From: Pseudomonadota bacterium | GTDB lineage: Bacteria > Pseudomonadota > Gammaproteobacteria > Burkholderiales > Rhodocyclaceae | NCBI GenBank assembly: GCA_018240785.1 | Contig: JAFEFC010000018.1 | Location: 40,561 to 104,560 of the forward strand | Length of the DNA: 64,000 nucleotides | Direction: 5' to 3' | Shown here: one piece after another, positions 60,662-64,000 of the stretch | Layout of the letters: each line of letters starts with the position of its first letter | Position numbering within the stretch: position 1 is the first letter of the stretch | Program-made: the position numbers and the translations under genes | The notes under the pieces: model-generated | The model's input: the letters and a program-made list of their open reading frames with translations, nothing else | Database searches by the model: none | Told to the model about the DNA's origin: nothing

Positions 60662-61458
60662 ACGACCTGTTGAGCATCCACGAAATCACGCGCTCCTTCG
60701 GCGGTATCACGGCAGTCGGCGGCGTGACGCTGAAGGTTCCGGAAGCGTCGATCGTGTCGGTGATCGGCCCGAACGGTGCGGGTAAGACCACCTTCTTCAA
60801 CCTGATCACCGGCCTCTACCGGCCCGACAGCGGCACGATCCATTTCGACGGTGAGCGCATCGACGGTTTGCGGCCGGACATGATCGTGGCGGCGGGGATC
60901 GCGCGGACTTTCCAGAACATCCGCCTGTTCGCCGACATGAGTGTGCTGGAGAACTGCGTGGTCGCCGGCGACTGCCGCCGGCCGACCGCCTATCTCGACT
61001 GCCTGTGGCATACGGGACGCTTTTCCAGGGACGAGCGGGACGGGGTCGCACACGCGCGGAAATGCCTCGAATTCGTCGGCCTCGCCGGCAAGCGCAATGA
61101 GCTTGCCTCCAGCCTGTCCTATGGCGACCAGCGTCGCCTGGAGATCGCGCGGGCGCTGGCGACACAGCCGAAGATGCTGCTGCTGGACGAGCCGTCCGCC
61201 GGCATGAATCCGGGCGAGACCGACGCGGTGACGCGGCTGATCCGCCGCGCGCGGGACAACCTGGGCATGAGCGTGCTGCTGATCGAGCACGACATGCGGA
61301 TGGTGATGACGGTGTCGGAAACCATCACCGTGCTCGACTACGGCAAGAAGATCGCGAGCGGCACGCCGGGCGAAATCCGGCGCGACCCGCGTGTGATCGA
61401 GGCCTACCTCGGCAAGGGTAAGGCCGCAGGCAACTATGGATTGGAGGCACACGCATGA
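60658..61458 (+). CDS. livG: Liv-type ABC transporter ATPase LivG, 266 aa
   Basis: Walker A VIGPNGAGKTTFFNLITGLY, Q-loop ARTFQNIRLF, signature SLSYGDQRRLEIARALA (a tyrosine variant usual for LivG), Walker B MLLLDEPSAGMNPGETD and VLLIEHDMRMVM. The end overlaps livF by 4 nt. Confidence 0.95.
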   Translation: MNDLLSIHEITRSFGGITAVGGVTLKVPEASIVSVIGPNGAGKTTFFNLITGLYRPDSGTIHFDGERIDGLRPDMIVAAGIARTFQNIRLFADMSVLENCVVAGDCRRPTAYLDCLWHTGRFSRDERDGVAHARKCLEFVGLAGKRNELASSLSYGDQRRLEIARALATQPKMLLLDEPSAGMNPGETDAVTRLIRRARDNLGMSVLLIEHDMRMVMTVSETITVLDYGKKIASGTPGEIRRDPRVIEAYLGKGKAAGNYGLEAHA

Positions 61459-62180
61459 GTCCTTCTGCACAGCCGGTTCTGGCACTGGAAAACCTGAACA
61501 GCTACTACGGCAACATCCAGGCGCTCAAGGGCGTCTCCATCGAGTTGAAGCAGGGCGAGATCGTCGCGTTGATCGGGGCGAACGGGGCAGGCAAGACCAC
61601 CACGCTGGCGGCGGCCAGCCTGTTACACCGTCCCAAGAGCGGCAGCATCCGCCTCAAGGGGCAGGACGTCACCGACGTTCCGCCGCAATCCCTGGTTGCG
61701 CGGGGCATGGCGCACGTGCCCGAGGGGCGGGCCATCTTCAAGGAGATGTCGGTCCTGGAGAATCTCGAGGTCGGCGGCTACCTGCTCGGCGACAAGGCTA
61801 CCCGCGCCGAGCGCATCGAGGCCGGGCTGGAGCTCTTCCCGCGTCTGCGCGAGCGGGCGCGGCAGATGGCCGGGAACATGTCCGGCGGAGAGCAGCAGAT
61901 GCTGGCGATGGCGCGCGCGCTGATGACCGATCCCGACGTGGTGCTGCTGGATGAGCCTTCGATGGGACTGTCGCCGAAATACGTCGAGTTCATCTTCGAG
62001 ATCATCGAGCGACTGAACTCGAAGGGAAAATCCATCCTGCTGGTCGAGCAGAACGCGGAGATGGCCCTGGGTGTCGCGCACCGGGGCTATGTCCTGCAGA
62101 CGGGGGAGGTGGTGTTGTCGGGGCCGGCGAAGGAGCTGGCCGGAAGTGATCGCGTCAGGGAGATCTATTTCGGCGAATGA
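61455..62180 (+). CDS. livF: Liv-type ABC transporter ATPase LivF, 241 aa
   Basis: Walker A LIGANGAGKTTTLAAASLLH, Q-loop HVPEGRAIFKEMS, signature NMSGGEQQMLAMARALM, Walker B VVLLDEPSMGLSPKYVEF and ILLVEQNAEMALGVAHRGYV. It is the last gene of livKHMGF; the stop at 62180 is followed by a stem-loop. Confidence 0.95.
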   Translation: MSPSAQPVLALENLNSYYGNIQALKGVSIELKQGEIVALIGANGAGKTTTLAAASLLHRPKSGSIRLKGQDVTDVPPQSLVARGMAHVPEGRAIFKEMSVLENLEVGGYLLGDKATRAERIEAGLELFPRLRERARQMAGNMSGGEQQMLAMARALMTDPDVVLLDEPSMGLSPKYVEFIFEIIERLNSKGKSILLVEQNAEMALGVAHRGYVLQTGEVVLSGPAKELAGSDRVREIYFGE

Positions 62181-62188
62181 CAGGATTC

Positions 62189-62227
62189 GCCTGCATGATG
62201 CCCAGCCTCACCGGGCACCCTGCAGGC
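62189..62227. terminator. Stem-loop between livF and the regulator gene
   Basis: GCCTGCA (62189-62195) pairs with TGCAGGC (62221-62227) and encloses TGCCC (62199-62203)/GGGCA (62213-62217). It lies between convergent genes and may serve both; no U-run is evident. Confidence 0.45.
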
Positions 62228-62234
62228 GGCCCGT

Positions 62235-63419
62235 TCAGCCGAAGCGCCGGCTGTTCGGGAACAACTCGTCGTAGTCGACGTTCCCGCTTTCGGGCGGGGG
62301 CGCCTCGCTGCTGGCGCGCATCTGGCTGGGCGTGAGGCCGAATTTCTCGCGGATCGCTCGTCCCAGGTGCGATGCGCCGACGAAGCCGGATTCGTTCGCA
62401 ATCTGGGTGATGCTGCGTCCCGTGTGGCGCAGCATCCAGACTGCAGATTCGAGGCAAAGGCGGCGCGAATAGGCCGCCGGGGGCATCCCCGTTTCGCTGA
62501 CGAACAGGCGCTCCAGTTGCCTGACCGAAAGCCCTACCTGCCCCGCGATGCCCGCCACCGGCAGCGGGTCGCTGAGATGTTGTTCCATGACGGTGATGGC
62601 GCGGCGAAGTTGCGGATGCTCGACCCGCCGCAGGCCGGGCGGCACCGGCTGCGGCGCGCTGGTGCGGGGAAGGTCGTCCACGATCAGGATGCTGAGCGCC
62701 TTGCGTACGGTCGCGGCATCGAAATGGCGCTCCAGCACGGCCGCCGCCACGTCGACCGCGGCCTGTCCGCCGCTGCAGGTGATGCGCCGATTGTCGATCA
62801 GGATGCGGCGGTCGGCTACCACCTGCGCGGCCTTGGCGGGAAAGGTCTCGATGAAGTCCCAGTAGTGGTACCAGCTGATGCAGCAGCGCCGGTTTTCCAT
62901 CACATTGGCCGCGACCAGCGCGAAGGTGCCGGTGCAGATCCCCACGAGGGTGACGCCCGCGGCGTCCGCGTCCTGCAGGAACTGCCTGGTGGCGTCGTCG
63001 AGCTGGAGACCGGCGTGCAGCAATCCGCCCACCACGATGACGTAATCGTACTGCCGCGGATCGTCGAAGGTTTTCGACGGCGAGACTTCCAGACCGCAGC
63101 TCGATCGCACCGCACTCATTCGACTGCCGAGGATGGTCCATTCGCAGCGCACCGGCTTCGAGCGGTCGCCTTCGTCGGCGATCAGCCGCAGCATGTCTAT
63201 GAACGACGAGAGGGGCGTCAGCGTGAAGTTCGGCAGCAGGATGAAGGCGAAGCGGGGTTTGTCTGTACGTTCGCGCGCGGGGGGCGATCGGTGTGCGCCG
63301 CGCCGCGCGTAATCGTCCAACTTCGCGTCCAGGTTCGCGCCCGACTTCGCACCAGCCGGGTCCAACGCGGGAAAAGGCAAGGTGCGGCCCTCGCGCCGCT
63401 GTTCGACGTACCCGATCAT
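62235..63419 (-). CDS. GATase1/AraC-type regulator, second copy, 394 aa
   Basis: DJ-1/PfpI-like domain (FAFILLPNFTLTPLSSFIDMLRL, VGICTGTFALVAANVMENRRC, ITCSGGQAAVDVAAAVL) plus an AraC domain (LPVAGIAGQVGLSVRQLERLFVSETG ... ITQIANESGFVGASHLGRAIREKFGL). It has the same architecture as the regulator at 41352 but a distinct sequence and an extra ~50-residue basic N-terminus, so the start at 63419 is less certain. It probably responds to another metabolite of the same pathway and controls the ABC genes or the gene at 63935. Confidence 0.9.
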   Translation of the reverse strand: MIGYVEQRREGRTLPFPALDPAGAKSGANLDAKLDDYARRGAHRSPPARERTDKPRFAFILLPNFTLTPLSSFIDMLRLIADEGDRSKPVRCEWTILGSRMSAVRSSCGLEVSPSKTFDDPRQYDYVIVVGGLLHAGLQLDDATRQFLQDADAAGVTLVGICTGTFALVAANVMENRRCCISWYHYWDFIETFPAKAAQVVADRRILIDNRRITCSGGQAAVDVAAAVLERHFDAATVRKALSILIVDDLPRTSAPQPVPPGLRRVEHPQLRRAITVMEQHLSDPLPVAGIAGQVGLSVRQLERLFVSETGMPPAAYSRRLCLESAVWMLRHTGRSITQIANESGFVGASHLGRAIREKFGLTPSQMRASSEAPPPESGNVDYDELFPNSRRFG

Positions 63420-63934
63420 TGTCTGCCTCCGCTAATGATTATGTGACCCGGCGGTGGTCGGAAACCGTCGGGCGGCTGCGGCGGACGTGCTCGCCGCGAG
63501 CTTCCGGAAGGCTAGCAATAGCTTGTAAACGCGATTCCCGCGGATTGTGCAAAGTTGTGCAGGCTTGTCGCGCATGGTTTTACATCCCCGCACGCGGCCC
63601 TGTCATCTGCTGGAGCGCGCGGCCGGACTGCGTGAGCCAGGCAGCGACGGCGCCAGGCTCCGACCGGCGACGGTGATACGCCGAAGACCTCGCGGTCGCA
63701 CCTCGTTCCACCTTCGCTCAGGGGCTGCGTGTCGTTTCGCAGGCACGTCATTGCGACCTTTCCTCTGGCGTGTCGGGGGCGCTTACCTTTTCGGGTCAGA
63801 AAGGCTATTGCCTTCAAAAGCAATAATGATCAAAAAACGATCAATAGACATCGCAATAATAGAGAGCCTACTATTGCATCCGACAAGCACTTCTTGTCGA
63901 TCAACAAACCCGATGTGGATAGGAGACACCGAAA
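63420..63934. other. 515-bp divergent intergenic region
   Basis: It lies between the AraC-type regulator (leftward) and the partial gene at 63935 (rightward). No gene is seen. The right 130 bp are strikingly A/T-rich and hold four TATTGC half-sites; the left part has a direct repeat TTGTGCA (63545-63565). Confidence 0.5.
63806..63877. promoter_or_regulatory. Cluster of four TATTGC/GCAATA half-sites
   Basis: TATTGC (63806-63811) faces GCAATA (63820-63825) across 8 nt. A second, larger inverted repeat is GCAATAATAG (63853-63862) with CTACTATTGC (63868-63877), one mismatch, 5-nt spacer. They lie 58-129 bp before the ATG at 63935, where an activator or repressor site is expected. Confidence 0.6.
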
Positions 63935-64000
63935 ATGGACAACGAACTGAACACGATGTTGAAGCAGGCGTTTGCGCAGGCGAGCAAGCTGTACCAGGAG
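63935..64000 (+). CDS. Unidentified gene, first 22 codons
   Basis: ATG 63935 follows AGGAG (63920-63924) and opens the frame MDNELNTMLKQAFAQASKLY through the window edge. Too short to assign. The helical start and its place after the regulator suggest a further catabolic gene of the pathway, for example sarcosine breakdown, but nothing visible proves it. Confidence 0.6.
   Translation, partial: MDNELNTMLKQAFAQASKLYQE

Noticed and set aside
57081-62180. Urea ABC transporter (urtABCDE)
   Set aside because: Binding protein and permeases look like the general Liv family; I could not identify features particular to Urt proteins, so urea is kept only as one possible substrate.

Overview
The window reads as the chromosome of a high-GC betaproteobacterium, most like Thauera/Azoarcus (Rhodocyclales). 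This rests on gene content and protein style (minCDE, selD/mnmH, a Tex homologue, a creatinase/creatininase cluster, a clc-type integrative element at a tRNA-Gly) and is an inference, not a database identification.

Region 1, 1-17544: the right end of an integrative and conjugative element of the ICEclc/PFGI-1 family. All its genes point left. From the right end the order is a coiled-coil protein, an AlpA-type regulator, ParA, a HicA-fold protein, ParB, a DUF2857 protein, an STY4528-type replication protein, a PFL_4669-type protein, a DUF3158 protein, SSB, topoisomerase III, a C5-cytosine methyltransferase, then small hypothetical genes that run off the left edge. The element ends in a decayed IS66 transposase fragment, an outward-facing promoter and an 18-bp copy of a tRNA-Gly 3' end. 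The small genes stand alone, mostly with their own leader stem-loops, and three also carry a repeated three-hairpin element. A 17-bp palindrome occurs three times around the ssb/topB and replication genes.

Region 2, 17.6-40 kb: core chromosome. tRNA-Cys, two tRNA-Gly and a tRNA-Leu are followed by minCDE, an Hsp33 homologue that has lost all four zinc cysteines, an ArsC-like reductase, tex, a hexose-6-phosphate mutarotase-like gene, a Pat-like acyl-CoA synthetase/acetyltransferase, a PAS histidine kinase, mnmH/selD, tesA with a lone ABC ATPase, serB, aroG and an MgtA-type magnesium P-type ATPase.

Region 3, 40.3-64 kb: a creatinine/creatine catabolic island. It holds purU, a GATase1-AraC regulator, creatinase copy 1, creatininase, an NCS1 permease, a Tsx-like outer-membrane channel, insertion-sequence debris, creatinase copy 2 and an MHS-type MFS transporter. 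A three-gene phosphorelay (response regulator, periplasmic sensor, hybrid kinase), a five-gene Liv-type ABC transporter, a second GATase1-AraC regulator and the start of a further gene follow. The inferred route is uptake of creatinine or creatine, then creatinine to creatine (creatininase), creatine to sarcosine plus urea (creatinase), then sarcosine one-carbon units to formate through 10-formyl-THF and PurU. No sarcosine oxidase lies inside the window. The creatinase duplication, a stray 3' fragment of a second creatininase and the transposase remnants show that the island was assembled by duplication and insertion.
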